Below, piece by piece: positions 28,501 through 41,205 of a stretch of DNA of 64,000 nucleotides (position 1 is the stretch's first letter; the number at the start of each line of letters is the position of its first letter). The notes below the pieces were generated by a model, which saw nothing but the letters and a program-made list of their open reading frames with translations, searched no databases and had not been told where the DNA came from. Source of the stretch: Nissolia schottii. Taxonomy: Eukaryota; Streptophyta; Magnoliopsida; Fabales; Fabaceae. The translations under genes were made by a program, and so were the position numbers. Location of the stretch: NCBI GenBank assembly GCA_003254905.1, contig QANU01107820.1, positions 3,420 to 67,419 of the forward strand, in the 5' to 3' direction.

Positions 28501-29715
28501 TAAAGAAGAGATGAAAAGTTTTGAATTTGAAAAAGAAATATGAGATTTGTGATAGTGAAGAACTATAAAAACGAATGGAAAATCAGTAGCAAATATGTAT
28601 TTATAGTAAAATAATCGAAGAAATCCATTCTAGGAATTACAAATTCAAACTTGTATCAAAAAAGGGTGTTGTTTGCGTTGTTTTCCTAATAGATGTCTGT
28701 CGCGTTTGTTTTGTTTTCCCAATATATGTCTCTAAAGAAAATGAAAGAGGGTAGCTGGAGGAGTAATGATGACATACTAATGAAAAAAGAAATCGAATTT
28801 ATTATTTGAATTAGCAATTTTGATAGTGTTCTATCATCCATAGTGTTCAATTCAGTATCTTCATCTGACCTCCATCAAGATGTGTTCTTTGTAGTTGAGT
28901 TATCACATAAACTTGACAAAATTTATGGAAATTAAATGTTATCTGTGTCTTTTTATTAGTTGATAGATGAAAGCGTCTTTAATAAACTGGAGATGGCTAC
29001 ATTACCTAGACAATTTCAATTAGCAGCATTCCAATGCATCTTTATTGGTTAAAGAAAAGTCAATAATTTTTTAATGGAAAATGTGAAATATATTCAAAAC
29101 CAATGTGTTAGATCAAGTTTCATTTGATTCTATTCTTTTTAGAATTGATTTTTGAAGTCATATTGACTATTTTTTTTAGAATTGATTTTTTTGGGTGCAT
29201 TTCAAGAAATTTATTACTTTTATTGAAAATCACAGATTCAAATCTTACTTGAGTTTTTTTTTTTAATTATTTTCACAAATTTACTCATTTACTCAATTGT
29301 GTAGAGAAGGTAACATTAGAATGCAGCAAAACAAAACATGATTGACCTTTACCCATGGATAACGAAGCTGTATTAGTTATACAGAATGGCAGATTTTGAA
29401 ACTTGTGATTGAAAGAGATTTTTTTTGCAAATAATAAAAATAAAATGAATAAAAGCAGTTATTGTGATTTGGTGGAATTTGAATTTTAAGTCAAATTAAC
29501 TTCAAATTACGGGAACATAAAAAACGTGCATATCATCATAAATTTTGAAAACATGAGGCATTATGGGAATACTTATTGCCCTTTAGAAATTTTGAAAAAA
29601 ATAGAAATAAGAATAATTTATGATTGGTCCATTCATTGGAGGGATCTGTATTGTATTGAACTGTAACATGCCATGTCAACATTTTCCCCTAACACATTCT
29701 ATGTCTTTTAGCATA
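25559..29715. other. Intergenic AT-rich region, no gene recognised
   Basis: No coding gene supported. Contents seen: a dispersed repeat at about 25,870-25,990 also present near 52,400-52,515; a block at about 26,340-26,410 also present near 55,705-55,775; and a CCA/CAC-rich low-complexity stretch at about 27,590-27,840 whose readings are Pro/His/Ser-rich but interrupted. The rest is AT-rich unique-looking sequence. Confidence 0.5.
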
Positions 29716-30074
29716 CTAGTATAATATCCGCGTTTTACATAGAATTATTTTAATCTATGTATTTTTATGTTCGTCTATAATAGATTTAAGTAACAATTTT
29801 TTTTTAGTAATGTACAATTTTTTAGTAGATGAGAGTAGTTTTAAATAAAATCTATAAAATTTTAGAGAGTTTTTGGAAAAATAAAATTTGAATGGTGGTT
29901 ATTTTAGTTGTTAGGAAATTCAAAATTTGAATTAGAAAATATTATTTGAATGAGATAAGATAAGGTTAGTGAGGTCACATAGGTTAGTTGTGTGGTTTAG
30001 TAACATAAGTTTGGGCGGGAAATTTTTTACCAAATTAGTGGTGAAAAAAATCCCAAGCATTTAATTAATATAGA
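29716..30074 (-). mobile_element. Short non-autonomous Helitron
   Basis: Read on the minus strand, the element begins with TCTATATTAATTAAATGC directly after an A and ends with 'ggatattatactag' directly before a T, matching the Helitron rule (5' TC, 3' CTAG, insertion between A and T). Close to the 3' end is a hairpin with stem 'acataga'/'tctatgt' and a ten-base loop. No coding sequence is present at 359 bp. It would have been moved by helicase-replicase proteins supplied elsewhere. Confidence 0.7.
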
Positions 30075-30187
30075 TTAACGAGACAATGTGCGAATAATTA
30101 TTGCCCTCTATAAATTTAAAAACAAATGAAAATAAGAATAACTTATGATTGGTCCATTCATTTGGAGGGAACTGTATTGAACTGTAG

Positions 30188-30989
30188 CTAGGGCCACCAA
30201 AATGAGCCCGGTCCATAAATCCGGTTAAATGAACAAACTTTATATGCAAAAAATAGACCCGTGAAAATTTGAAAAAAAAATGGTCCAACCCGTTTAGGCC
30301 TAAGGGCTAAACGGGCTAGCCCGGCGGGTTCACGGACTAGCTTGTGAGCCCGTGAATTTTTTTTTATAAAAAAAAACCAAAATTTTAAAAGTTTCATTTT
30401 GGACTCTAAATTTTATTTTAGAGTTTAAGAGTTTAGAGTTTAACTATATTTATATTGCTATACAACTGAAGTGGTATGACATAAATATGGATAAATTTTG
30501 CATTCTATTCCTCTAATGAGTGCCTACTCCCTACGAGAAAGAGTTTCAATTGTGTTTTTGATCAATAACATAACAATACTCACATTAATGCTATATGTCG
30601 TCATTTAATTAATTAAAGTTGTATTAATTTATGAATCGATTTCAAATAGCATTTGATATCTTTTAAGCAAAATAGTTGGAAAACAAAAAAGATAATATAA
30701 TCTTGCAATCAACCATTTAAACTATTTATTTCCAATTAATTAATAGATAGATGATAAAAAAAATAGCTAAAAATGACATTGCATACTTATTCATAACTTT
30801 GTATTTAAAACCATAAAAAATAAACCAATTTTTTTTTAAAAAAAATTTAAAAACGGGCTTGCAGACTGGCCTGTTTAGGTCGACAGGCTGATCATAAACG
30901 AGTTGGACCCTAAAAGAGGCGTAATTTTGGCCCGACCCATTTAGGCTTGCGGGCCTAAACGGGCCAAGTCGGCTCGTTTGACACCCCTA
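30188..30989. mobile_element. hAT-like foldback element
   Basis: The left terminus 'ctagggccaccaaaatgagcc' and the right terminus, read inverted, 'taggggtgtcaaacgagcc' are imperfect inverted repeats. Subterminal blocks such as 'gggctaaacgggctagcccg' and 'cgggcctaaacgggccaag' are also mirrored. The AT-rich middle has no coding capacity. An exact 8-bp target duplication was not found, so the superfamily is inference. Confidence 0.6.
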
Positions 30990-33900
30990 ATGCCTGGTAA
31001 TCTTTATACCATTACATAATAATATATAGACAAAAGACCTTCAGTTATATATACAGAAGTATATATTCAATTTCAAGGATATGTCGCTATACCATTACAT
31101 AACTACCATTCATTATGATGAAAGAACTCTTCCATCGATCTAGAGAGCATGATACAAATTATCTCCCCAAAATGATCATTTAGCCAATTAAAATTGCATA
31201 TCCTTTGTTTCAAGGCCATTTTGCAACCAAAAAAATTGAGATTATGAAATCACATCATAATGAACCCAATATTATAGACTTAGTAAAATTTTGGAAGGAA
31301 ATTAAAAGTCACGAACAAAATGAATGGAGAATAAAAACATGAGAAAAAGAAATTTACATTTTTTTTATCTTGCTTCCACTCTCAGTAGCTAAAGGACTAA
31401 TTGAGTTTGCTAAACTGGTTCCTTGAATATCCATTGCTTCCCTTCTTTTAACTTCATAGATCTCATTTTCTGCTTGAATAAAAAAAAATTAGGCATTATC
31501 TAAGGACTGTTATGTAGGGATTTTACCATCTTTCTCTATACTACCATAGGGCAAGGATTTATTATAACCATTTATGCAATGATTTTCATTTCAAATCCCT
31601 TTCAAGCATGCATGATGCACGGTTTACCATTGCAAACAAAAAAAAAACCTACCATTTATATTGTGAATCATAAACCCAACATTAACAAATTAAAATAGGG
31701 TGAATAAGTTACTATCTTCGAAGATATTTCCAACACCCTCAAAAAAATTGAGAAATTAAAAAAAAAACAAATCATAAAAACTTGAAAAATATGTTGGGGA
31801 TTAGAGACAGAAGATTGTGGCATTGACATAGGCAATGAATTCAACAAAGATACATCGACGCCAATGTGCAACCCATGACATCACCAAGTCCATCACAACC
31901 AGAATCGCCACTCCACGCTACGTTGTTCGCAAAATGGCCCCCTTGCCGACCTCCCTATTGCCACATAGTTGTGGAACCAAAGAGACCCTATGAAGCCACA
32001 GAACCTAAAAAAAGAAGCAGATTAATGTGAAAATGAGATTGGATTGAAATTGAAATATAAAAACAAAAAATTGGGATAGGAATCACGAAAACAAAAATTT
32101 AGTGATAATTGAATGTGACTGGGGTTGAAACGGTACTGAGTTGAAATTATGAGATGAAAATGTGGAAAAATGAAAAACAAAGAAGACGAGGAAGAAACAA
32201 AGGAAAGGAATATTGTGATTTAGTGTGTTTGAGAGATGCTTTTAACGTGATTACCAAAAAAAAAATGCTTCTCATGGAAGCTTGCAATAAATGGAAGAAG
32301 ATGAATATAATGAATCAATTGCATAGAGGAACTCAACCTTTCAGTTTCTAAGAATTTAAAATAAATCAATGGAAATGAATGTAAAATAAAAAGATTGAAG
32401 ACCCAATAACAATTTCCACAATTCCCCAGCAAAAAATTAAGTGTTTGATCCTTACAAAATTTTTTGATAAAATTTAGTCATTGTAAATTTTTTTTTTAAA
32501 TTTTTAGCCTCTATCATTAGTTGGTAACAGATTTCGCTAAAATTTTGCCTCATGGCAGAATTTGTTTTGCACACCCATTATAAACTCAACCCCAAAGCAC
32601 AAATGACCCGACCCAGTTTTAAAAAAAAAAAATGAACCACCCACTCATCTGAACCCACCACCCACCCCACTCACTTCTCTCATTACCCATTCCTCCTTTC
32701 CCAAACTCATTAAAATGTTTTGACTAAAATTAGAGTAAATCTAAGTCATTAATTTACAATGAATTGATCACCACCCTTAATGAGTTTTTGGATGGAATAT
32801 AATGCATAAGGGGGTTACAAAGCAACAATGAGAAGGCTGGCATTACTTCTTATTAGAATAAGAGCAATGCTACGTGCATACCAATATTACAGATGCATGA
32901 ACAAATATTTCATATACAAATGAATAAATATTAGAAAATCAATAAACAAACATTTTCATGTACGGAAGTGAGACAAAACGGGACATGCAACACATTAAAT
33001 TTTAAAAAGTAACTACTGCACTTTCCGGCGCCCACTTACACTCTAAAACACATGTATGTACTCACGCTCTCTAGTAAACAAATGTTACAAAACATATGAA
33101 CTAACATTAAAAAAAAACAAATATTATGAAACAAAAAATAAAATAAAATGAAATATCACTTAAATTAAATAACAAAGATACTCTCTCTCTCTCTCTCCTG
33201 CTCCCTCAATCACTCTCTCATAAACAAATATTATACCATAAATAAACAAACATTACAACATTATAAAATAAACGTTACAAGCTTGTAAATAAACATTACA
33301 ACACACATAAACAAACATTACACCACAAAAAAATGAATAAATAAACTAACATTACACCACACAAAAATAAATAAACAAACAAAAATTACAACACTCATAA
33401 ACAAACATTACAATACAAATAAATAAACATTACACCACATAAAAAATTATAAAATTTATAGAATAACATGGATTAAAGAAAAATGTCTTCGTTTATATTC
33501 TTTATAACGTCTTAATAAAAAGAAGAAATGAAGATGAACATAAAAAAATGGTAGAAACAAATAAAGAAATAAGGGGAAAAAAGAACAAGAAAAGAGAAAA
33601 TAGGGAAGAAGAAAATAACATAATAAAAAAAATAGTTGTAGGTGAAATAATTGAACAAAAATAAAAGGAAAATGTGTAGTTAGAGTGAAATAAAAAAAAT
33701 AAGGAGAAGGAGAAGAGTTTAAATAAAAGAGTGTATAGAAGAAAGAGAAAATTAACATTTAATGTTGGTGAACATTCTATAAATATTTTTTTAGTGTATA
33801 CAAAATATTTTTTTTATTAATTTAGAATATTAATAGAATAACATATAGGATTTCTATTTACATAACTTGTTATTTGACCACAAATGGATTCACCTAACTT

Positions 33901-35076
33901 TTCACACACACATATATATAATACGATTTGAACAATTAACTAGACCTGAGAAATATGAGCTAGAGAGTATTTTGCTTTTTTCCTGAAATCATAATGGGCC
34001 CAGAGTTGGGGGCACTGCAGGCTTAACTTGTCAAAAAAGACACCAACCTCTGGACAGTTGTGCTTGAGAGAGGCCTCTTTTCTTTTCTCTTCCAGAAATC
34101 GAAACCCATCAGTGTCATCTCAAGCACCCTCCAACAAGCAACCGACAACAATACCCCCCCCCTCTCTCTCTCTCTTTAATCTCATTGATTTCTATAATTA
34201 TTAATCAGCTAGATATATTATAATTTAAAGTAAACCAAAAAAAAAAGAATATCTTCTTTTCTTTAGCAATGAAAGGAAACCTTCCTCTTGTCCTCACAGT
34301 CAAAATCACCACAACAATAAGAAAATAACAGGGAGAATCTTTTGTTACCTTGCCATTACTTTTTATTCCCTGGCAAATCTTGACCATCACTCATTCCGTC
34401 ATTAGCATATAAACAAAAATGTTTTTCTTAACACTAATTATTAGACACTAAGTCTCTCTCGCACACATCATAAAATTTATATTCACATGAAACATGAGGT
34501 AAATATTATCTGTGATCTTTCTCAGACATCATAAAATCAACACTCATATTATGTAAATGTGAATTTTATAATGTGTATAATATTTACATCATATTTAATC
34601 TACAAATAACACTTCTGCACATAAAATACACATTTAAAACTAATCTTCATCCAAAGCTACCAGTCATAAACTCATAATTAATTATTTAACTGAGTTTAAT
34701 AATTCAATTTTCCCAATAAAAAACTGAAAAGAAATGGCATGTCACAAAAGATACAAGAGACTCTTAGCGTGGATGGAGGCAATTCTGCTTAGGTGGGGCC
34801 ACCTAGACCATTCCCCAATTTGTCACCTTTAAGATGGGATAAGCACTCACTCAAACATACCATCAAGGGTCATAGCATAAGAAAGAAGAGTTCAGTCTCT
34901 CACCAATTCAAGACCTAAAAGGTGGCACTTTGCTCCTATTAGTAATGATTTAATTCCACGCAAAACTCCACACAAGCCACCTTCTTTGATTCCCCAAATC
35001 AACACCCAATTCTCATAAAATAAAAAGCCACCTTTTTTTTCTCAATTTTCTTTAAATCCCTTTTTTCTTTGGTCCT
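30990..35076. other. Intergenic, repeats only
   Basis: No gene recognised. Holds a CT-run (33,180-33,197), a 22-bp-type minisatellite (33,225-33,440, separate entry), a lysine/asparagine-biased A-rich stretch (33,460-33,760) and a C-run followed by CT repeats (34,155-34,176). The last 300 bases are the upstream region of the gene at 35,142. Confidence 0.5.
33225..33440. repeat. Minisatellite, 'ataaacaaacattacaac' type units
   Basis: About nine diverged units of 'aaataaacaaacattaca(a/c)cac', separated by short A-rich linkers. Related single units occur just upstream (32,945, 33,075). Confidence 0.7.
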
Positions 35077-35087
35077 TCTATATAAAG
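35077..35087 (+). promoter_or_regulatory. TATA box of the gene at 35142
   Basis: 'tctatataaag' stands 55 bases before the ATG, in a C/T-rich region. It implies a short 5' leader of roughly 25-30 bases. Confidence 0.65.
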
Positions 35088-35141
35088 CCGAAAGCTTCCT
35101 TGTGATAACATCATCAATTTCTTAAAGATAGTAGTGGAGAA

Positions 35142-36838
35142 ATGGATATTGATGAGTGGGAATTCCTCCCTGATGGTGGGTACATAGATTTCAATGAAGT
35201 TGGTGGTGGTGAGAATCAGATCTTCTTTGGGAAGAGAAACTCTGTTTCATCAAAGAGTGTTGTTGACATGAACTACTTCTGCACCTCACCAAAATCAAGT
35301 AGAAGAACAACCACCTCGGAAGCACCATGGAGTCACCAAAGGGTCCCAAATAAACAACAACTTGTCCATGTTCCAATCCAATTGGAACCCAGAATTGGGA
35401 ATCATCCCCCAAAAGAAGGAGAAGAAGAAGAAAAGAACAGCAATAAGCTGGACCATGTTGGAGACAGTGAGAAAGATGCTGATCAAGACATGGTTTCACA
35501 GGTATTCTTCAAGATCAGGGAAAATGAATTCGCCGACATGAAATTGGACCCGCCCAAGTCCGGTAGCAGAGGAGGGTTTTTCCCTCCATTTGAGGACAAG
35601 GGTGAGATGGTGACATCTCCAAGGATGAAGAAGATTGAGATGGAAATGATGATGATGAAGAGTGACAAAGAAGAAGAAGAAGAAGACGAAGAAGAAGGGG
35701 ATATTGGAGAAGGAGAAGAGGGTGATCCAAGTGATGATGGTTTCAACTTTTGGAAGTGGGGTCTGACAGGTGTTGGAGCTATATTTTCATTTGGTGTAGC
35801 AGCTGCCACGATCTGTGTCCTGTTCTTTGGAAGCCAGCAGAGGATCAGGCTCCACCAGGAACACCACAAGATTCGCTTCCAGATCTACACTGATGACAAG
35901 GTCACATAATGTCTCACTATTATTAATTGTGTTTTTTTCTTTTAGTTTTTGTTTTACCTCTGTTGTATAATTCCTATTTGGATCATGTATTATTAGAAAT
36001 TTGATTATTCGAATCTAATCTGACTCGGCTAAAGTTCTTGAGTGAAGTAATATCTTGTGAGGTGAGATTCTTTATTTCAAAAGATAAAGTGAGATTTTAT
36101 CAGTAAATTCATAAAATAATAATAAATTTTATCTTTTATTTTATGAATTTAATAATGAAATCCTCACCTTATTTTTTTTTTTTAAAAGAGGATCCACTTC
36201 TCCTGAGTAATAAATAAATGTCTTTCTATGAAGATTTTTTCAATCTTAAGGGTTGGAACCCATAAAGAAGTGAGACACTTGCCACTTCGACAAGTTTGTT
36301 AATATTATTAGTTGACATTGCTATAAAAGAATATAAAATAGATTTAGTTTTGCTTTAATTATGTACCAACCTCACGATTAGTGTTTATATTAGATTTTTT
36401 TAATTGATTGTGCACTAAATTATTCTCTATTTGTATATTTATCATTTGGACATAATTTTATACATAATTTGGTTAATAGGATTGTGATGGAAGAGCCAAT
36501 TATGTTACTAGATGAGATGATGTCATATATACATTAGTAAAAGAAAAAGGGTAAGGGTGGGGTGGGGTTGGGGGTGGGGTATCTTTGTTTATTCATCCGC
36601 ATCAAGTGCGGGTATTTTACTATTCTTGATTAGTTCATTGGATTTGATCCAAAATTCAATCCATTATTGATTCTTGGATATGGAATTACTGAAATGATGC
36701 TTGACTGTTTGTGATTTGTAGAGGCTCAAACAAGCGGTACAACATGCAACCAAATTGAATGAAGCAATTTCTGCGGTGAGGGGTGTTCCTCTGACTAGAG
36801 CTCACATAACCTATGGCGGTTACTATGATGGTCTTTGA
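35142..36838 (+). CDS. Uncharacterised plant membrane protein (possibly DUF6821 family), two exons
   Basis: Exon 1 is 35142-35900 and exon 2 is 36722-36838 (AAG|GT donor, TAG| acceptor, both phase 0), giving about 291 residues. The start MDIDEWEFLPDGG follows the TATA box and opens the only long frame. The middle is low-complexity and strongly acidic (EEEEEDEEEGD near residues 180-200). A single hydrophobic segment lies at about 207-230 (WGLTGVGAIFSFGVAAATICVLFF), followed by a conserved-looking basic tail HHKIRFQIYTDDK that exon 2 continues as RLKQAVQHATKLNEAISAVRG and ends in ITYGGYYDGL. I believe this C-terminal pattern belongs to an uncharacterised plant family (DUF6821-like), but the name is from memory and uncertain. 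The function is unknown. The tail probably faces the side opposite the acidic domain. No frame defects were seen. Confidence 0.85.
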
Positions 36839-37469
36839 AGCATGGATTAAATGCGTTTCATGGAGCTTTTGGATCCTACTATGGACCAAAATAGAAAGTT
36901 CTGGCGATATCATATAGTTTTTGTAAATAAAAGCAATGCCCAGGATGCTGTTTTTCTTGTTGCTCGTTTGTTCTATAGGGGTTTTGTTGGTCTGGTAAAT
37001 TCAGTCAGTCTCAGAGATTAGGGGCTATTTTATAATTATTTTATCCACCATATGGATTTGAAGGATAAAAAAGTTTGGTTAATATAGCTGGCCCAATTAT
37101 GGGGCAAGGTTTAATGATATGCGATCATAAAGGATGAGTTCGACCAAATCTTGACACAATTAGGCAGAAAATTATACTGTAGAGTGACAGCAGTCATCTT
37201 TATGTTTCTGGAAATGAAGTCACATGAGGAGAAGTGTGCAACAAAATTAATGCTCTATTAGTATATTAATTAATTAATCTACAAAAATATTTTGTGTGTA
37301 CTATTTTTGTTGTCATTAATTTGTTATTACATTAAATACACATTTTTTCTTTGCTTTCATTTAAACCCCTTATCTTTTTTTTTTCTATTCTTTATTTTCC
37401 TCTCTCTTCTTCCCTCACTCTCCCTTCATTTTTTTTCCTTTTCATTTTTTTAGTGTTGTGTTGGATGTT
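36839..37469. other. 3' region and intergenic
   Basis: Probable 3' untranslated region of the preceding gene, then AT-rich sequence with C/T-rich tracts (37,390-37,450). No further gene seen. Confidence 0.45.
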
Positions 37470-37810
37470 GCATTAAAAGAGTTGACACACTAGATAAGAT
37501 AGAATTAGGAATGTTTGCATTAAAGATAAGATCAAGATAGCACCTATTTTAGAAAAGATGGTGAAATTTTGTCTTAGGTAGTTTGAGCATTTGAGGAGAA
37601 GAATAGTAGTAGTCCCGATAAGAAGAGTAAATGAAATAACAAGTAAATTATTAGAGGTACGTGAAGGCCTAGAAAAAAACATAGAGGAAGCTAAAGATTT
37701 AGAAGTTAATGGTTTGCATGAAAATATGGTCCTTGATAGACACTGTGATGTCGCTTGATTCATGTAGCCGATCCCACATAGTGAGAAAAGACTTTGTCGT
37801 TGTTGTTTTC
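37470..37810 (+). pseudogene. 3' end of an RTE-type LINE
   Basis: Broken plus-strand readings match the C-terminal pattern of plant RTE reverse transcriptases: a K(I/M)R region, then 'gaaggcctagaaaaaaaca' (R-x-R-P-x-K-T type), then KDLEVNGLHENMVLDR and a VADPT-like 'gtagccgatcccaca'. It ends in 'ctttgtcgttgttgtt', the TTG-repeat tail typical of this clade. Several stops and frame changes make it dead. Only the last few hundred bases are present, as expected from 5' truncation. Confidence 0.6.
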
Positions 37811-37984
37811 CAAACGTATCACAAACCTTTTTTTTCTTCTATATTTTTGTTTTAGTTTTTCTTGTTCGTTTTTCTTCATTTATCACCTACATTATCTTGA
37901 TATAAACTTTTCTTCATTTTTTTCATCTTTGCAAGACATTATGAATTTTAGAGTTTTCATTTTTGTTTTCGTCATTTTTTTTGG

Positions 37985-38410
37985 TAGTTCAAAAGTTTGT
38001 GCAAGATTATTCAAAAGTTTATATACGTGAGCATTAAAAAAAATTTCTGAGTCATCGTTTTCATTTTCGTTTTCATCATAGTATTTGTTTCTGATTGTTA
38101 AAAAGTTTGTCACGTGTGTAGAAAAGTTTGTGCACATGAGTACTAAAGCTTTCTTCTTTGTCTTTGTTTTGGTTTTCATTTTTGTTTCCATCATATTTTT
38201 TGTTTCTGATTGTTCAAAAGTTTGTGCATGTATGTAGAAAAGTTTGTGTATTCTTGTTCCAAAATTTGTGCACATAAGTCCCAAAATTTTCTTATTCTTT
38301 TGTTTTTGTTCATTTTCATCTTATTCTTTGTTTCTTGAAAAGTTTGAGCACGTCAGTTCAAAAATTTGTGCATCTGCTTTAAAATGTTTGTGGAGGATAA
38401 AGAGTGAGTC
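37985..38410. repeat. Degenerate tandem repeat, ~125 bp unit
   Basis: Three to four diverged units share 'caaaagtttgtgca', 'cacgtgagtac' or 'cataagtccc', then 'ttttcattttcgttttcatc' and 'tttgtttctgattgtt'. Readings on either strand are simple-sequence peptides (KMKTKTKTKK), not protein-like. Confidence 0.6.
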
Positions 38411-38884
38411 AACGCATTTAGAGTGTGAGTGGGGAACACGAGAGAGAATGCAACAATTACTTTTCTCTATTAATGCGTCACATATCCCATTTGATTTGGT
38501 TCCGTATGTGAAAAAGTTTATGCATGTGTGTGCAAAAAAGGGTGTTCTCAGTGTCATTGTGTATACTATACATACGCATATGGTGACAATAAAAATAGTG
38601 TACATGTAACATTACTGATCAATCTATCTATTATTATTATATATATATATATATATATAAAATAGAAGATAAGCTAAAAGGGAAAGTGCCATGTGGCAAG
38701 AATTGTAGCAACCAACTATTAATGACCTCAATTTAACAAATAAATAAATAATATTTTAACAAAAAGAAAATCATTAATTGGGTTTAAGAATGAAGAAATA
38801 TGAACAACAAAGCCATGGAGAAGAAATGAAGAAATATAAAATGTCATTAATTTGAAAAAAAAACTTAAAATTACGCAATCGCAA

Positions 38885-40200
38885 TAGAGAGTAAAAGAGT
38901 TTTGTGCTTTTTTTAATACTTCAAAATTACATTTAATGATGTTTAAGCTTAAGACGTCATGTATACTACCTTAATTCCTCACCATTAGACCAATTCTAAT
39001 GGCTCAAAGAATTTTGCTTTTATTGATAAACTTTTAAATATCTATATAAAACTTACAATTAAATCAAATCATCTTTTATTTGAAATTACAAATTATCTCA
39101 AATTATTTCCAAGAATGACATAATGCATCCACCTATTAATACAAAAAAAAAATTAACAATTAAATTACATCTATATTATATATAAATATAAAACAGAGAT
39201 TAGCTAGAAATGGTAAGTAACACGTGGCATGAACCGGATATGTCAATAATTAATGACATTCAATTTTAAAAAAATTCAAAAATTAAAATAAAAAATAATA
39301 ATAAATTTAAAATGGAATAATAATTAATACATTTAATGTTGCCATATTAATCAAATACATTTGCGTGTATTTAATATTATAAAATAAAAAAATGAATGTT
39401 AATAAAATTCATCAATAAATGCAAATTATTTACACAAAAAAATTAAATTAAAATTGAAAAAAAAATATTTCATCTTTTAAATAATGAACAAGCTTTTAAC
39501 AAATTAAAGAAATTCACAATTAAGATGAAACAAATAAAATAATTTAATCTTTTAAATTATAAAAAATAATATTTAATCACAATCATTTATCTTTTATTAA
39601 AAATAAAAGGCTATTACTTTTAACATGTTACACCAAGAAATTCTTTCATTACTCAATGTGGACAAACTTATATAAAAAAAAATTAACCAAAAAAAATCAG
39701 AATATAACCGACTTAGAGTTGATGATCTTACACCGAGGTCATAATGGTTGTCCACCTATTGAAAGGTTGCTCATGTCATGTTATGCCAAAATACTTGACA
39801 ATCACAAGCAAGAACTAAAAGGTGAGAAACCTTCCATGTTAAGAATAGAACACTTGTATATAAAAAAAAAATGAGAATAGCAACCTTCCATATATACATA
39901 ATCCGAGATTACTATCCGAGAATAGAAGGACATTTATGTGGAAGACATTGTCTGCAACTGTTCCATCTGAAGGGAAAATTGTGTTGAACACTACACCAGG
40001 TGGCATTGTTTCACTCCTTTTGTCAGGTTGAAGAATTGCTCGTTGCAGATTCTCAATTCCTTTAACTCTTACTAAGATTTCTACATGTAACATCAAACAA
40101 GGAAGTTGGAAAGCCGAGTTTCCTCAACAAACGAGTTTGATAATATGAGATGAAGCATGCATGTTAAACAAATTTGATTTTGAGGATTTTGATCATACGC
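38885..40200 (+). repeat. 1,316-bp segment, first copy
   Basis: Identical in length and almost in sequence to 41,207-42,522. Four substitutions were noticed, all in the last 170 bases, with no indels. This copy is continuous with Helitron sequence on both sides. Confidence 0.9.
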
Positions 40201-40905
40201 TTAGAGACATTATGGGGTTCTCAACTATTGATTAAACAAATGAACCCTTTGGTGGAAAAACATTGGTTCTTGGGGGTGATTTTCGTCAAATTTTATCAGT
40301 GATACCAAGAACAAGTAGAGAAGACATAGTGTTTGCAACTATAAACTCATCAAGGTTACGGTGACATTGTCAAGTTCTCACATTGACTAAGAATATGAGG
40401 TTGGATACATGTGGTTCTTCTACTTATCTGAATATGAAAGACTTTATTGACTGGATAATTAAAATTGGTGATGAAACTTTTAGATCCAATAATGATGGAG
40501 AAATAGACATAAAAATTTCAACTAACATTCTCATATTGGAATCAAGCTCTCCTATTGCAAGTATATATAGTCAAATTCACATATCTGAATCTATTAGATA
40601 ATATACAAAATTAAGATATTTTGAGGATAGAGCTTTGGTAGCCCCTACTCTTGAAGTAGTCAAAATGGTAAATGAATTTGTTTTTTCACATTTAAAAAAT
40701 TTGTTCTTACACTTTGCTTTGCCATGACTATCAATACAAGTCAAGGGCAATCATTGTCTTATATTGGGTTATTTTTGCCACGGTCGGTTTTCATCTATGG
40801 ACAACTTTATGTAGTTTTTTTCAAGAGTTAAGTCTAAGGATGATTTGAAGATTGTGATATTAGATGACAATGGAAATCTATGCAACTAAACAAAAAATGT
40901 GATTT
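39925..40905 (+). pseudogene. Helitron PIF1-like helicase pseudogene
   Basis: Piecewise readings give the order expected of plant Helitron helicases: TFMWKTLSATVPSEGKIVLN after a destroyed P-loop; a segment with IKQGS; an IIWDEA Walker B motif whose Trp codon is now [33 protein letters not shown] (motif III); LTKNMRL; FIDWIIKIGDETF; NDGEIDI; ALVAPTLEVV; and a SS-x-GYFCHGRFSS-like C-terminal part. At least six stops or frame changes interrupt it. The intact family unwinds DNA for rolling-circle transposition; this copy cannot. The neighbouring 72-residue reading at 39,656 shows no recognisable domain. Confidence 0.8.
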
Positions 40906-41205
40906 ACTAAGAGATATTTTAGAATATTTAAAATTAAGGTAATAACTAATTTTAATTCAATACTTTTATTTTCAATTCCAAAGTGAATTTGTCTAATAAT
41001 GTTAACTATTTTAAATTTAATTGTTACTCCATAATTAAACATTGTGTGCAATGAATTTTTGATGATTATACTTATATATCATGCAATGCAATACGATAAA
41101 GTTGAAGATTGCCAATGGATGCGAATCACAAAGGCTTTTAATGAATATGTACTTTACCTTTTCTGTATTATTATATTCAATAATGCTAGGTGTATAATTG
41201 AAAAA

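Larger units (their letters stand above)
38627..41205 (+). mobile_element. Nested decayed Helitrons with PIF1-type helicase remains
   Basis: Two similar Helitron-like 5' ends are seen, each after an A: at 38,627 (TCTATTATTATTATATATAT) and at 39,170 (TCTATATTATATATAAATAT). Each is followed at the same distance by 'g(c)tagaa/aagctaaaa', 'gtaacacgtggcatg' or 'gtgccatgtggcaag' and 'attaatgac'. The inner one leads into helicase-like sequence. No convincing CTRR 3' end with hairpin was found before the N at 41,206. Confidence 0.55.

Noticed and set aside
33180-33240. CRISPR-like or other regularly spaced repeat array
   Set aside because: The repeats are AT-rich minisatellite units with variable spacers and length, in a plant nuclear setting.
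33456-33758. Minus-strand 100-codon hydrophobic reading
   Set aside because: Reverse of an A/G-rich stretch; gives phenylalanine, tyrosine and leucine only by composition.
37892-38284. Minus-strand 130-codon reading with KMKTKTKTKK repeats
   Set aside because: Translation of the ~125-bp tandem repeat; no domain and no gene context.
39656-39874. 72-codon reading present twice (39,656 and 41,978)
   Set aside because: Its conservation between copies is due to the near-identical 1,316-bp duplicate, which is probably an assembly artefact, so it is no evidence for coding.
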